Below are positions 26,317 to 35,710 of a DNA stretch of 64,000 nucleotides, piece after piece. A program made the position numbers and the translations under genes. Position 1 is the stretch's first letter. Every line of letters begins with the position of its first letter. Location: NCBI RefSeq assembly GCF_014284195.1, contig NZ_JACOGC010000006.1, positions 62,001 through 126,000 of the forward strand, read 5' to 3'. The notes under the pieces were generated by a model. It saw nothing but the letters and a program-made list of their open reading frames with translations. It searched no databases and was not told where the DNA came from. This stretch comes from Cognatundibacterium griseum (GTDB lineage Bacteria; Pseudomonadota; Gammaproteobacteria; Burkholderiales; Burkholderiaceae_D).

Positions 26317-27551
26317 CAGCCCTACAAACCGGCAAAGCAAAGCCCGCTCTGGTGGTGATCGGCAACGGCATGGCGGGTATGCGCACGGTCGAAGAACTGC
26401 AAAAACTGGCGCCCGACCTGTACGACATCACCGTTTTTGGCGCTGAGCCGCATGGCAATTACAACCGCATCTTATTGTCGCCGCTACTGGCTGGCGATAA
26501 AAAAATGGACGATATCATGCTGCATACGCGCGAGTGGTACCGCCAGCACCGGATCACGCTGCACACCAGCGACCCCGTGGTGGCGATCGACCGCCACCGG
26601 CGCACGGTGCGATCACGGGCAGGTATTGAAGTCGCCTATGATCGCCTGCTGCTGGCGACCGGCTCCACGCCGTTCATCATTCCTGTACCCGGCCATCAGT
26701 TGCCGGGCGTGATTGCCTTTCGTGATATTCAGGACGTCGAAACCATGCTGCAGGCGGCGCGCAGCCACCGTCATGCGGTGGTGATCGGCGGTGGCCTGCT
26801 GGGGCTGGAAGCGGCAAACGGCCTGCTGCGCCAGGGAATGGAGGTCACCGTAGTGCATGTCTGCGGCAGCCTGATGGAAAGACAACTGGATGCCGCCGCG
26901 GCACTGCTGCTGAAAAAAGCACTGGAACAAAAAGGCATGCGTTTCCTGTTGGACGCCAATACCAGCGAGATCGTCGGCAACGAGCGTGTCACGGCGGTGC
27001 GCTTTCAGGACGGCAGTGAAATTCCGGCGGACCTGGTTGTCATGACGGCAGGCGTGCGTCCGAACATCGCACTGGCCAAACAAGCCGGCTTGCATTGCGA
27101 ACGGGCGATCGTGGTGGACGATACGCTGCAAACCTATGATCCGCGCATTTATGCAGTCGGCGAATGCGTGCAGCACCGGATGGCGACCTTTGGCCTGGTC
27201 GCGCCGATCTGGGATCAGGCACGCGTTTGCGGCGCACATCTGGCCGGTGCCGGTCACCGCCGTTACGTGCAGCAGGCGACGGCAACCAAACTCAAGGTCA
27301 CCGGCGTCGATCTCTACTCAGCGGGAAATTTCATCGGCGGCGAAGGCAGCGAAGACCTGGTGATGCGCGACCCGCGGCGCGGCATTTATAAACGGCTGGT
27401 GCTGAAAGATAACCAGATTATCGGCGCCGTGTTGTACGGCGACGTGAAAGATGGTCCGTGGTATTTCGGACTGATCCAGAATCAGACCGATATTTCAGCC
27501 CTGCGCAATCAACTATTGTTTGGACAGGCGCTCTGCGGTGAAGCAGCCTGA
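26313..27551 (+). CDS. FAD/NAD-dependent reductase, electron donor of nitrate reductase
   Basis: This 412-residue flavoprotein has two dinucleotide folds: FAD at ALVVIGNGMAGMRTVEEL (about residue 12) and NAD(P)H at AVVIGGGLLGLEAANGLL (about 148). A third FAD contact is YAVGECVQHR. It resembles the N-terminal third of NirB and the NasC/NasB-type electron-transfer subunits. Placed between nirD and the nitrate reductase, it most likely passes NADH electrons to the latter. It lacks an iron-sulfur domain of its own; the partner supplies one. Confidence 0.85.
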   Translation: MTALQTGKAKPALVVIGNGMAGMRTVEELQKLAPDLYDITVFGAEPHGNYNRILLSPLLAGDKKMDDIMLHTREWYRQHRITLHTSDPVVAIDRHRRTVRSRAGIEVAYDRLLLATGSTPFIIPVPGHQLPGVIAFRDIQDVETMLQAARSHRHAVVIGGGLLGLEAANGLLRQGMEVTVVHVCGSLMERQLDAAAALLLKKALEQKGMRFLLDANTSEIVGNERVTAVRFQDGSEIPADLVVMTAGVRPNIALAKQAGLHCERAIVVDDTLQTYDPRIYAVGECVQHRMATFGLVAPIWDQARVCGAHLAGAGHRRYVQQATATKLKVTGVDLYSAGNFIGGEGSEDLVMRDPRRGIYKRLVLKDNQIIGAVLYGDVKDGPWYFGLIQNQTDISALRNQLLFGQALCGEAA

Positions 27552-27564
27552 TCAGGAACCGAAG

Positions 27565-30306
27565 ATGAACATTCCCATCATCCCAGAAACTGCCAACAGC
27601 GTGCGTACCACTTGCCCTTATTGCGGTGTTGGCTGCGGCGTGCGTGCCACCGTGCATGCCAACGGCACCACAGATATCAGCGGCGACACACAGCATCCGG
27701 CAAACGCCGGACGCCTGTGCGTCAAAGGCTCTGCGCTGGATGAAACCATCGGGCGGGATGGTCGCCTGCTGTATCCGCACATGCGGGATAGCATCACCGG
27801 CAATCTGCGGCGCACCAGCTGGGATCAGGCACTTGATACGGTTGCGCAGGGTTTCAGCGACATCATCAAACGCCACGGCCCGGATGCAGTGGCATTTTAT
27901 GTATCCGGCCAGCTGCTGACGGAAGACTATTACATCGCCAATAAACTGATGAAAGGCTACATCGGCAGCGCGAATATCGATACCAATTCGCGGCTTTGCA
28001 TGTCGTCTGCAGTCGCCGGACATAAACGCGCCTTCGGTGCGGATCTGGTGCCGGTATGCTACGAAGACCTGGAGCTTGCCGATCTGGTGGTGCTGACCGG
28101 CTCCAACACCGCGTGGTGCCATCCTGTGCTGTTCCAGCGCATCGCCAAAATCAGGGAAACCCGGCCTGCCATGAAGCTGGTGGTGATCGACCCGCGCCGC
28201 ACGGCGACCTGCGAGCTGGCTGATCTGCATCTGCCGGTCAGGGCAGGCACTGACGTCTGGCTGTTTAACGGACTGCTGCATTATCTGTCGCAACATGGCA
28301 AAACGGATGCGGCATTTGTCGCCGCGCATACAAACGGGCTGGACGAGGCACTGGCCACTGCCGCCGCCAGCAGTGCCGATCCGCTCACAGTCGCCAAAAT
28401 CTGCAAAGTCGATGTGCGTGACCTGCTGGCATTTTACGAACTGTTCGCCAGCACAGAAAAAGTCGTGAGTGCCTTTTCACAAGGCGTCAATCAATCGTCT
28501 GCCGGTACCGATAAGGTCAACAGCATTATCAATTGCCATCTCCTCAGCGGTCGCATTGGCCGTCCCGGCATGGGACCGTTTTCCATCACCGGCCAGCCGA
28601 ATGCGATGGGTGGCCGGGAAGTCGGCGGCCTCGCCAATATGCTGGCAGCACACATGGATCTCGATAATCCGGCGCATCGCCAGACCGTGCAGACATTCTG
28701 GAATGCACCGCGCATCGCCGACAAGCCAGGTCTCAAAGCAGTTGATCTGTTCCATGCGATCGAGCAAGGCAAAGTCAAAGCGGTCTGGATCATGGCCACC
28801 AATCCGGTAGTCAGCCTGCCGGATGCCGATCAGGTGCAGCGTGCGCTCGCCCAGTGCGAACTGGTGGTGGTCTCCGACATCACCGAAAAAACAGACACCA
28901 ACGCTTGCGCCCATGTGCTGCTGCCCGCGCTCGGCTGGGGTGAGAAAGACGGCACGGTCACCAATTCCGAACGCCGCATTTCACGGCAGCGCCCTTTCCT
29001 TCCTCCTCCCGGAGAAGCGCGTGCCGACTGGCAGATTTTGTGCGATGTCGCGCAACGTATGGGATTTGACGGCTTCCGCTATCAGAGTGTGCACGAGATA
29101 TTCGACGAACATGCCAGACTGACAGCCCGTGACAATACAGCGACAAACTCCGGCAAACAGCCGCGCCTGCTGAATCTGAGCGGGCTGTGCGGCATGGGCA
29201 AAGCCCGGTTCGACGCCATGCAGCCTGTGCAGTGGCCAGTCATGCCCGCTGCGCATGACGAACCCCGGGGCACGCAACGGCTGTTCACCGATCATCATTT
29301 TGCCCATCCCGATGGCAGGGCACGCTTCATCCCGACAGCGCCACGCACACCGAAAAACATGCCGGATCAGGACTATCCGCTGAGTCTCAATACTGGTCGC
29401 GTACGCGATCAGTGGCACACCATGACCCGCAGCGGAAAGTCGCCAAAGCTGAACAACCACATCTCCGAATCGTTCATCGACATGCACCCGCAAGATGCGC
29501 TGCTGTGCGGTGTGCGCGAAGGCGGCCTGGCACGGGTTTCCTCGCCGTGGGGCGCCATGGTGGCACGAGTGCAGCATGGCGGCGGCATTCCGCGCGGCAG
29601 CATCTTTGTGCCGATTCACTGGAACAATCAGTCCGCATCGGACGCCCGTATCGGCGCAGTCGTGAATCCGGTTGTCGATCCGGTTTCCGGCGAACCAGAA
29701 TTCAAACATACCCCGGTGCGGGTGGAAGAATTTCCGGTTTCCTGGCATGGTTTCATCCTGAGCCGCCACGATCTTGCACTTGGTGAAATCGCGCACTGGA
29801 GCCGGATTCAGGGACGTGCACTGACGCGTTACGAACTCGCTGGCCGCAATCAGATCGGCCATCACGGGCAATGGGCGCGCCAGCTGTTCGGCATTCACGA
29901 CCCCGACGCCGACTGGCTCGAATACGAAGACAAAACTGCCGGTATGTATCGTGCCGTCCACATACGCGACGACCGCATCGAGAGCTGCCTGTTTCTCTCT
30001 CCCCGCCCTGACCTGCCCTCGCGCACCTGGCTCGCCAGCCTGTTTGCCAAAGACCTGCTGGAAGAAGCCGACCGCATCGGCCTGCTGATCGGCCAGCCAA
30101 TAGAAAAAGGCATCGACACCGGCCCCACGATCTGCTCCTGCTTCGGCGTCGGCCGCAACACCATCTGCGACATCATCCGCCAGCAAAACATCACCTCCGT
30201 CACCCAGGTCACAAGCTGTCTGAAAGCCGGCGGCAACTGCGGCTCATGCGTCCCTGAAATTAAAAAACTGCTGGAACTTACGATGGCAGAAGCGACAGAG
30301 AGCTGA
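27565..30306 (+). CDS. nasA: Assimilatory nitrate reductase catalytic subunit
   Basis: This 913-residue cytoplasmic molybdopterin enzyme converts nitrate to nitrite. The N-terminal 4Fe-4S motif CPYCGVGCGV (residue about 17) with RLCVKG is followed by molybdenum-bis-MGD domains and a molydopterin-dinucleotide-binding domain (LNTGRVRDQWHTMTRSGK). At the end is a BFD-like [2Fe-2S] domain, ICSCFGVGRNTIC ... CLKAGGNCGSC (about 857-893). There is no Tat signal, consistent with an assimilatory enzyme. It is last gene of the operon; I see no clear terminator after it. Confidence 0.95.
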   Translation: MNIPIIPETANSVRTTCPYCGVGCGVRATVHANGTTDISGDTQHPANAGRLCVKGSALDETIGRDGRLLYPHMRDSITGNLRRTSWDQALDTVAQGFSDIIKRHGPDAVAFYVSGQLLTEDYYIANKLMKGYIGSANIDTNSRLCMSSAVAGHKRAFGADLVPVCYEDLELADLVVLTGSNTAWCHPVLFQRIAKIRETRPAMKLVVIDPRRTATCELADLHLPVRAGTDVWLFNGLLHYLSQHGKTDAAFVAAHTNGLDEALATAAASSADPLTVAKICKVDVRDLLAFYELFASTEKVVSAFSQGVNQSSAGTDKVNSIINCHLLSGRIGRPGMGPFSITGQPNAMGGREVGGLANMLAAHMDLDNPAHRQTVQTFWNAPRIADKPGLKAVDLFHAIEQGKVKAVWIMATNPVVSLPDADQVQRALAQCELVVVSDITEKTDTNACAHVLLPALGWGEKDGTVTNSERRISRQRPFLPPPGEARADWQILCDVAQRMGFDGFRYQSVHEIFDEHARLTARDNTATNSGKQPRLLNLSGLCGMGKARFDAMQPVQWPVMPAAHDEPRGTQRLFTDHHFAHPDGRARFIPTAPRTPKNMPDQDYPLSLNTGRVRDQWHTMTRSGKSPKLNNHISESFIDMHPQDALLCGVREGGLARVSSPWGAMVARVQHGGGIPRGSIFVPIHWNNQSASDARIGAVVNPVVDPVSGEPEFKHTPVRVEEFPVSWHGFILSRHDLALGEIAHWSRIQGRALTRYELAGRNQIGHHGQWARQLFGIHDPDADWLEYEDKTAGMYRAVHIRDDRIESCLFLSPRPDLPSRTWLASLFAKDLLEEADRIGLLIGQPIEKGIDTGPTICSCFGVGRNTICDIIRQQNITSVTQVTSCLKAGGNCGSCVPEIKKLLELTMAEATES

Positions 30307-30421
30307 TTCGGTAATCACTCTTAAGAAAAAACTGAAATAATCAAGGTGCAAAAACAAAGATTTGGCCGGCATTTAAAGAAAAGGTGAAACTAGTTTTGAT
30401 GCTATAACTTACTTATACAGA

Positions 30422-30472
30422 TTAGTTACCCTTGGGTTTTGCGGCTTCGATTTGCTTTGCAGTCAGCGCCAT
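30422..30472 (-). pseudogene. Remnant of an older tyrosine integrase (N-terminal 16 codons)
   Basis: On the minus strand an ATG at 30472 opens MALTAKQIEAAKPKGN and then stops at 30422-30424. MALT-x-x-QI-x-AAKPK is the standard beginning of DUF4102-type tyrosine integrases, which should continue for about 400 residues. It points away from the tRNA-Ser end, the orientation expected for an island integrase at that site. It differs from the beginning of the present element's integrase. Confidence 0.65.
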
Positions 30473-30479
30473 GGCAAAA

Positions 30480-30515
30480 GTAGGTAAATTTTTGAGTTAC
30501 CTACTTTTTACCTAC
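30480..30515. repeat. GTAGGTAA repeats upstream of the integrase remnant
   Basis: One GTAGGTAA (30480-30487) and two copies of its reverse complement TTACCTAC (30497-30504 and 30508-30515). The cluster lies just upstream of the remnant ATG, where island integrases often carry arm-type or regulatory repeats. Confidence 0.55.
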
Positions 30516-30582
30516 TTTCTACCGTTTACATATTCTTACGTCATTTTCCGCAGAATGAGTCTAAGTGTCTGATTTACCAAAG

Positions 30583-30620
30583 AAAAAGGGGTTAAACCTT
30601 ACTTGGTTTAACCCCTTTTT
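30583..30620. terminator. Strong terminator left of attL (probable original tRNA-Ser terminator)
   Basis: The 16-bp perfect stem AAAAAGGGGTTAAACC / GGTTTAACCCCTTTTT with loop TTACTT lies nine bases left of the attachment site. Before insertion it would have stood directly downstream of tRNA-Ser on the minus strand. Confidence 0.82.
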
Positions 30621-30629
30621 ACGTGTTAC

Positions 30630-30643
30630 TGGCGGAGACGGTG
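30630..30643. repeat. attL, left attachment site
   Basis: TGGCGGAGACGGTG equals the CCA-side end of tRNA-Ser(GCT) at 38979-38992. The flanks diverge on both sides, so the core is 14 bp. Confidence 0.85.
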
Positions 30644-30820
30644 TCTATATTTAGGTATTCCAGCCAGTTTCAGCAAGACACAATTCCCCTTTTAAATCAA
30701 GAAGTTGTCCGGTATTTGATTCCAGTGAATTTCAACTAAAATCATAGCTATCCAACGCCTACATGTGGGTAAATGTGTGGGTAGATTTTAGGTGTTTGAG
30801 TTCGACGGAGAACGCATATC

Positions 30821-32086
30821 ATGGCACGTGCCACCAAAAAACTTTCGGCATTAAGCGTTAAAAACGAAATCCGACCCGGATACCACAGCGACGGGGACGG
30901 ACTATATTTACAGGTTTCCGCCAATGGCGCGAAGTCATGGATATTCCGGTTCCGGTATCAGGGCAAAGGGCGGGAAATGGGCATAGGCGGCGTCAGCGCA
31001 GTGACGCTGGCGGAGGCGCGGGATAAAGCGCAACACTACCGCAAACTGCTGAGCGAAGGGATAGACCCGATTGCAGACCGGCAAGCGCAGCGGGGCGCGT
31101 ACAAGGTGAACCTGTCGCACACATTCAGCACCGTATCCGGCCAATACTTTGCTTCTAAAAGTATTGAATTTAAAAATGAGAAACATGCTGCGCAATGGAT
31201 AACCAGCCTGCGAACTTACGCATTCCCGATCATCGGGGACAAGCCAGTCAGCGCAGTGACGCTGGCGGATGTGTGCGACGTGCTGAGGCCGATCTGGACA
31301 GTAAAGAACGAAACCGCCAGCAGACTGCGGGGGCGCATTGAAGCGGTGCTAGGGTATGCCAAAACACTCGGACTGCGTAGCGGCGATAACCCGGCAGTCT
31401 GGGGTGACAATCTGGATAAGGTCTTTGCAGCCCCTGCGAAAGTGCAGAGTTCCAGCAGCCGTAACATGCCAGCCCTGCCCTATTCAGAGGTAGCCGCATT
31501 CCTGCGCGACCTGCGCCAGCAGACAGGGATAGCCGCAGTAGCCCTGCAATTCGCCATCCTTACCGCAGCCCGTAGCGGTGAAATATTCGGTGCGACGTGG
31601 AGAGAGTTTGACCTGGACAATAAATTATGGACGATACCAGCCGGACGGATGAAGGCAGGCAGGGAACACCGCGTACCATTGTCCGACAGCGCCATGCGGA
31701 TATTGAATGACATGCTGGCGCTGCGCACCAGTGACGCGGATTTTGTGTTTCATAACCGCAGGGAACGCGGCGAAACGAAAATGTTAAGCAACATGGCTAT
31801 GACCGCTGTATGCCGCCGTATGGGGGTGCCAGTCGTTCCGCACGGCTTCCGTTCGACATTCAGGGATTGGGTAGAGGAATGCACAGACACACCGCACACA
31901 GTTGCTGAAATGGCGCTGGCGCATACCATCGGCAATAAAGTAGAAGCTGCTTACCGGCGCGGTGACTTGCTGCTGAAGCGGCAGATACTGATGCAGGCGT
32001 GGGCGGATTACTGCGAGAAAGCGCCAGCAGCCGTGGTAGCCATCGCCAGAGCGACAGAGGGACAGGCAGCAGGCGCGGCAGCATGA
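30821..32086 (+). CDS. int: Tyrosine recombinase integrase, P4 family
   Basis: This 421-residue site-specific recombinase has an N-terminal DUF4102 arm-binding domain (residues 1-90, YHSDGDGLYLQVSANGAKSW), a core-binding domain (about 105-190) and a catalytic domain. The readable active-site residues are Arg in TAARSGEI, His-x-x-Arg in PHGFRSTF, His in ALAHTIGN and the Tyr nucleophile in EAAYRRGDLL. It lies 178 bp inside attL. Two TGTGGGTA repeats (30763-30770 and 30775-30782) upstream are likely arm or operator sites. Its stop overlaps the next ATG by 4 bp. Confidence 0.95.
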   Translation: MARATKKLSALSVKNEIRPGYHSDGDGLYLQVSANGAKSWIFRFRYQGKGREMGIGGVSAVTLAEARDKAQHYRKLLSEGIDPIADRQAQRGAYKVNLSHTFSTVSGQYFASKSIEFKNEKHAAQWITSLRTYAFPIIGDKPVSAVTLADVCDVLRPIWTVKNETASRLRGRIEAVLGYAKTLGLRSGDNPAVWGDNLDKVFAAPAKVQSSSSRNMPALPYSEVAAFLRDLRQQTGIAAVALQFAILTAARSGEIFGATWREFDLDNKLWTIPAGRMKAGREHRVPLSDSAMRILNDMLALRTSDADFVFHNRRERGETKMLSNMAMTAVCRRMGVPVVPHGFRSTFRDWVEECTDTPHTVAEMALAHTIGNKVEAAYRRGDLLLKRQILMQAWADYCEKAPAAVVAIARATEGQAAGAAA

Positions 32087-32730
32087 GTGCGACCATGACA
32101 CGACAGGCGCGGATAGATCAGCAGGCGGCGCTGGCGGATACCCTGACCGAGTTACTGTCACGGTTCCCTGAAAAACCACGTGGGGCGATGTGCAGCCGCG
32201 CTGACGCAGCCCGGACAGCGCAGGAAAAAATCAGCAGCGCCAGCGACGCCCTGCAAGGGTTGCAGCAGGCAGTGGCAGCGGTTAAATCACTGGCTGATTC
32301 CCACGCATACGACACCCCCTACACTGCTGGCAGACAGGCAGCGCCACGGCGCACGGCGGTCTTTGTGTACGATGAAGGGGGTATTGAAGAAACCCTGTTA
32401 CGCAAGATCGGGGAACACTTTACAGAAAGCGGCAAAGGCAGCAGGACAGATATTGAAGCGTTGACCCGCATGGTGCGGTGCTTCATTGAGTTCGACAGGG
32501 GCGGACTGGCGCTGCCGGTCAGCACGGTACTGCCTGCGCATCTACAGTATCCGGCATTTATTGCCGCGCTCAACGCTGACGGGGTGCTGCAAACAGTGGG
32601 CAGATCAGAGGAGCGTATTGCCTCAGCCGATAAAGGCACACGGGGGCGAATACAACAGGCTGCGCGGCACAGACTGGAGACTGCCGGAGCGCTTTTTAAT
32701 GCCGTGGTGGACGACATGCAGCGCCGGTAA
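32083..32730 (+). CDS. Element protein of unknown function, coupled to integrase
   Basis: This 215-residue soluble protein starts at ATG 32083 (MSATMTRQARIDQQ), overlapping the integrase stop by 4 bp. The N-terminal half is helical and Ala/Gln-rich. A central segment reads FVYDEGGIEETLLRKIGEHF, and the C-terminal part is again helical. I do not recognise a family. Tight coupling to int suggests a role in integration, excision or early control, but nothing in the sequence proves this. Confidence 0.7.
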   Translation: MSATMTRQARIDQQAALADTLTELLSRFPEKPRGAMCSRADAARTAQEKISSASDALQGLQQAVAAVKSLADSHAYDTPYTAGRQAAPRRTAVFVYDEGGIEETLLRKIGEHFTESGKGSRTDIEALTRMVRCFIEFDRGGLALPVSTVLPAHLQYPAFIAALNADGVLQTVGRSEERIASADKGTRGRIQQAARHRLETAGALFNAVVDDMQRR

Positions 32731-32858
32731 AACAGGTGCGCTATCCAGCAGATTCCATAAAAAGTCAGGGATAGAATGCAACTCGCAAAATGACGGGGGT
32801 ATGACCTTCATAGTGACGCCAACCCAGCAGCGTTTAGCTGGTTTTCATTGGAGTAACT

Positions 32859-33098
32859 ATGGACACTACAGTAGAAGCAGCCGCACCTGAGATTTATGCC
32901 CCGATCAAATGGGAGTCAGCGAAAGACCTCACGCAGCGGTTATCAATCGCGCCTTCTACGTTGCATTATCTTATCCACGCAGAAGGCTTTCCGAAACCCG
33001 CGCAGCTAGGACAGCGCATTGTGCGGTATAACTCAGCGCAGGTTGATGCGTGGGTAGCTGCCCGCAGTAAGGAAGCTGCATCTGATGCGGTGAGGTAA
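32859..33098 (+). CDS. AlpA-like excisionase/transcription regulator
   Basis: This 79-residue MerR-like helix-turn-helix protein has KDLTQRLSIAPSTLHYLIHAEGFPKPAQLGQRIVRYNSAQVDAWVAAR, the standard AlpA pattern including the R-x-V-R-Y-x-x-x-[EQ]-V-[DE]-x-W ending. AlpA proteins activate integrase or act as excision factors in P4-like elements. GGAG precedes the ATG. Two bases separate its stop from the primase-helicase ATG. Confidence 0.82.
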   Translation: MDTTVEAAAPEIYAPIKWESAKDLTQRLSIAPSTLHYLIHAEGFPKPAQLGQRIVRYNSAQVDAWVAARSKEAASDAVR

Positions 33099-33100
33099 TC

Positions 33101-35500
33101 ATGCCCGAACTGACACGCGAAATCAGTCCGGACATAGCGGACTCAGATGCTGTGCTGTGCCACATCACATTATACAAGAATAGTAAAACCACACAGCCCG
33201 TAGTATCGTCGGCGCTTCCTATTGAACAGCTAATACCGCGATTACTGAAGCTCAGCATCCAAATTCAAAAAGATACTTACGCTTGGGGATTCCACAGGCT
33301 GGCAGAAGGCACGACCCGAGCAAGTCGCAACGTTGAGTGCGTGACGGCCTATGTCGTGGACGTGGACGACGGTACACCGCTTGCTGAGATGCAGGAGCGA
33401 TTGGCGGGGTTATCCTGCGTATTTATTTCAACCCATAGCCACACACCGGAAAAGCCGAAATACAGGGTTGTGGTGTTTCTGTCTGTGCCCGTGCCTACAG
33501 CCGACTGGGCTGCCTTTAGAACTGCCGCAGATGCTAAGTATAGCGGCGGGCATAACGACCGTGCGACAGGAGACCCCGCACGGCTGTACTACGTCCATAG
33601 CTGCCCGCCTGAAAGCGTAGCGAATGCCTTCAGCATAGTTAAAAATGGTGCGCTTTTAGACCCCGTGCCGTTGATCGCAGCCGGTAAATCCATGCTTGCA
33701 AGCGTTACAAATAGTAGGTCAGCAGCGGGCGCGGTGAAGCCCACCGGCATCAATGGTGATGTGCTCGACGAGAGAGAACCAGACCCAGTGCGGGCGCTGA
33801 GTGCCTTGCAAGCGATAGACCCCAGCGGTTACGACCGGCGCACATGGCTGGGCGTGGTGTGGGCAGCGAAAGCAGAGGGTGTGGCGTATAGCGATGTGTT
33901 GTCATGGTGCGAATCTCACCAAGGCTATATTGAAGGCTCGCTCGACAATGCATGGAGCAGCGATAAAGGTGCATCCGGTGGGTTTGGTGCAACCGTCAGC
34001 GGGGGAACGTTATACGCAAAAGCGTTTGCAAGTGGCTGGAGGGATTTGCCCGTGGCTGACGCTGGTAACGTACCAACAGTGGGGCAATCGCAGCGTACGG
34101 GAATTTGTACGGGGTCTGGTAGTGATTCTGTCGCATCGCCTTCTGTGAGCGCAGCGCATTCAGTGCGTGAAACTCTCAACGACGCAGGCAACGCAGCCCG
34201 TATATCACGTGCGGCTGACGGCAAATTAATGTACTGCGCTAGTACAAAGGTCTGGTACATCTGGGACGGTGGGCACTGGCAACGCGATACCGACGGGGGT
34301 GTAACCCGCTTTGCTATGTCCGTCATGCACGATATACACAAAGAAGCGCGGCGTGCTGGTGCAGTTGATGAAATGAAGCTGCTTTACACCCATGCAGCCC
34401 GCAGTCTGAACGAGGCGAATATTAGCGCAGCCATATCACTGTATAAATCTTTCATAGGCGTATCGGTAAGCGCGCCAGCGCTCGATGGTGACCTGATGCT
34501 GATAGGCGTAAAAAATGGTGTGATCGACCTAAGCACCGGAAAGCTGCGCGAAGCTAAACGCACAGACCTTGTTACAAAAATTATCGACATTCCATACAAC
34601 GAAACAGCGACGTGTCCAACGTGGGGCGCTTTCATAGACAGCATATTTTGCGGTGATTGTGACCTTGCGGATTACGTGCAACGAGCAATCGGGTACACGC
34701 TGACGGGCATGAATTCGGAGCAGGTGTATTTCTTCCTATACGGAAAAGGTGCAAACGGAAAGTCTGTGCTGCTACGGGTGATGTTCGAGGTGCTGGGGGT
34801 CTATGCCAGTCAGGTGCAGCCAGAAGTATTAATGAGTAAGCCCACAGGTGGAGCAACGCCGGAAATCGCAGGATTAGTCGGCTGCCGTGCAGTATTTGCA
34901 AACGAGATCAGCGAAGGCTCGCGCCTATCTGAATCCCTTGTGAAATCGGTCACTGGTGGTGATGCCATCACAGCCCGCACTTTATATGGTGCGCCGTTCA
35001 CATACACACCTCAGTTCAAGCTCTGGATGGCAGGAAATCACAAACCAATCATCCGGGGTGATGATCATGGCATCTGGCGGCGCACCGTCCTGATACCGTT
35101 CGAGCACACCTTCACAGGCGATGAACGTGACGAGCATCTTCTGGATAAGTTGCGGGCTGAGTACGAGGGGATACTGCGCTGGATGGTGGAAGGCTGTCTG
35201 ATCTGGCAAAAGCATGGACTGAACCCGCCAAAAATCATCACGCAGCAGGTGAACGCCTACCGCAGCGATATGGATACCCTTCAGCATTGGATTGATGAAG
35301 TGTGCGACGTGACCCCTACAGGACTGATGCGTGCGAATGCTGCATACACAAGTTATCAGAATTGGTGCAGGGAAAACGGACACGGGCTTATTAGTGCCAT
35401 GCGCTTTGCACAAAAGCTTTCTGATCGAGGGTACAAAAAAGTAAAAGACCGGGCTGGGACGCTGTATATCGGCTTAACTTTTAAGCAATCAAATCTATAA
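33101..35500 (+). CDS. Primase-helicase (archaeo-eukaryotic primase plus SF3 helicase)
   Basis: This 799-residue replication protein begins with a primase-like domain: acidic pair VVDVDDG near residue 85, then STHSHTPEKPKYRVVV and GDPARLYYVHSCPP. This is followed by a PriCT-2-like linker (DPVRALSALQAIDPSGYDRRTWLGVVWA). The C-terminal half is a D5_N plus SF3 helicase with Walker A GKGANGKSVLL (about residue 550), acidic motif CRAVFANEIS and sensor KLWMAGNHKPI. A single protein giving priming and unwinding means the element can replicate on its own. An inverted-iteron array follows directly. Confidence 0.9.
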   Translation: MPELTREISPDIADSDAVLCHITLYKNSKTTQPVVSSALPIEQLIPRLLKLSIQIQKDTYAWGFHRLAEGTTRASRNVECVTAYVVDVDDGTPLAEMQERLAGLSCVFISTHSHTPEKPKYRVVVFLSVPVPTADWAAFRTAADAKYSGGHNDRATGDPARLYYVHSCPPESVANAFSIVKNGALLDPVPLIAAGKSMLASVTNSRSAAGAVKPTGINGDVLDEREPDPVRALSALQAIDPSGYDRRTWLGVVWAAKAEGVAYSDVLSWCESHQGYIEGSLDNAWSSDKGASGGFGATVSGGTLYAKAFASGWRDLPVADAGNVPTVGQSQRTGICTGSGSDSVASPSVSAAHSVRETLNDAGNAARISRAADGKLMYCASTKVWYIWDGGHWQRDTDGGVTRFAMSVMHDIHKEARRAGAVDEMKLLYTHAARSLNEANISAAISLYKSFIGVSVSAPALDGDLMLIGVKNGVIDLSTGKLREAKRTDLVTKIIDIPYNETATCPTWGAFIDSIFCGDCDLADYVQRAIGYTLTGMNSEQVYFFLYGKGANGKSVLLRVMFEVLGVYASQVQPEVLMSKPTGGATPEIAGLVGCRAVFANEISEGSRLSESLVKSVTGGDAITARTLYGAPFTYTPQFKLWMAGNHKPIIRGDDHGIWRRTVLIPFEHTFTGDERDEHLLDKLRAEYEGILRWMVEGCLIWQKHGLNPPKIITQQVNAYRSDMDTLQHWIDEVCDVTPTGLMRANAAYTSYQNWCRENGHGLISAMRFAQKLSDRGYKKVKDRAGTLYIGLTFKQSNL

Positions 35501-35502
35501 AG

Positions 35503-35690
35503 TGTGGTGACTGTGGTGACTTGAACCCTTTTTTATAAACTTTCCTCCCGAGAAAGACATAGGAAAAAGTTTGGAAATACCCCCTAAGTCACCACAGTCA
35601 CCACAAAACCAGTCTTTTATTGCGTTAAAGATATTTTTTATTTCAAACAATACATATAAAAATATTATTTAAGTAACCTTTTGGCAATAT
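35503..35690. other. Putative origin of replication: inverted tandem iterons plus AT-rich DNA
   Basis: Four copies of the 9-mer GTGGTGACT are present: two direct (35504-35521) and two inverted (35587-35604). They form a perfect 20-bp inverted repeat with arms 35503-35522 and 35586-35605. It is followed by strongly AT-rich DNA to 35690. Iterons in both orientations beside an AT-rich tract, immediately after a primase-helicase, match the layout of P4-type origins, whose iterons are of the GGTGAACA kind. The spacer could also hold the promoter for the next gene. Confidence 0.65.
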
Positions 35691-35710
35691 TTTTTACGGG
35701 GATGAAAAAA

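Larger units (their letters stand above)
30307..30820. other. Junction region between nasA and the tRNA-Ser element
   Basis: No full gene is present. It holds, left to right: an integrase start remnant on the minus strand, short GTAGGTAA repeats, a strong terminator, the left attachment site and the integrase promoter region. This is AT-richer than the genes on either side. Confidence 0.7.
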
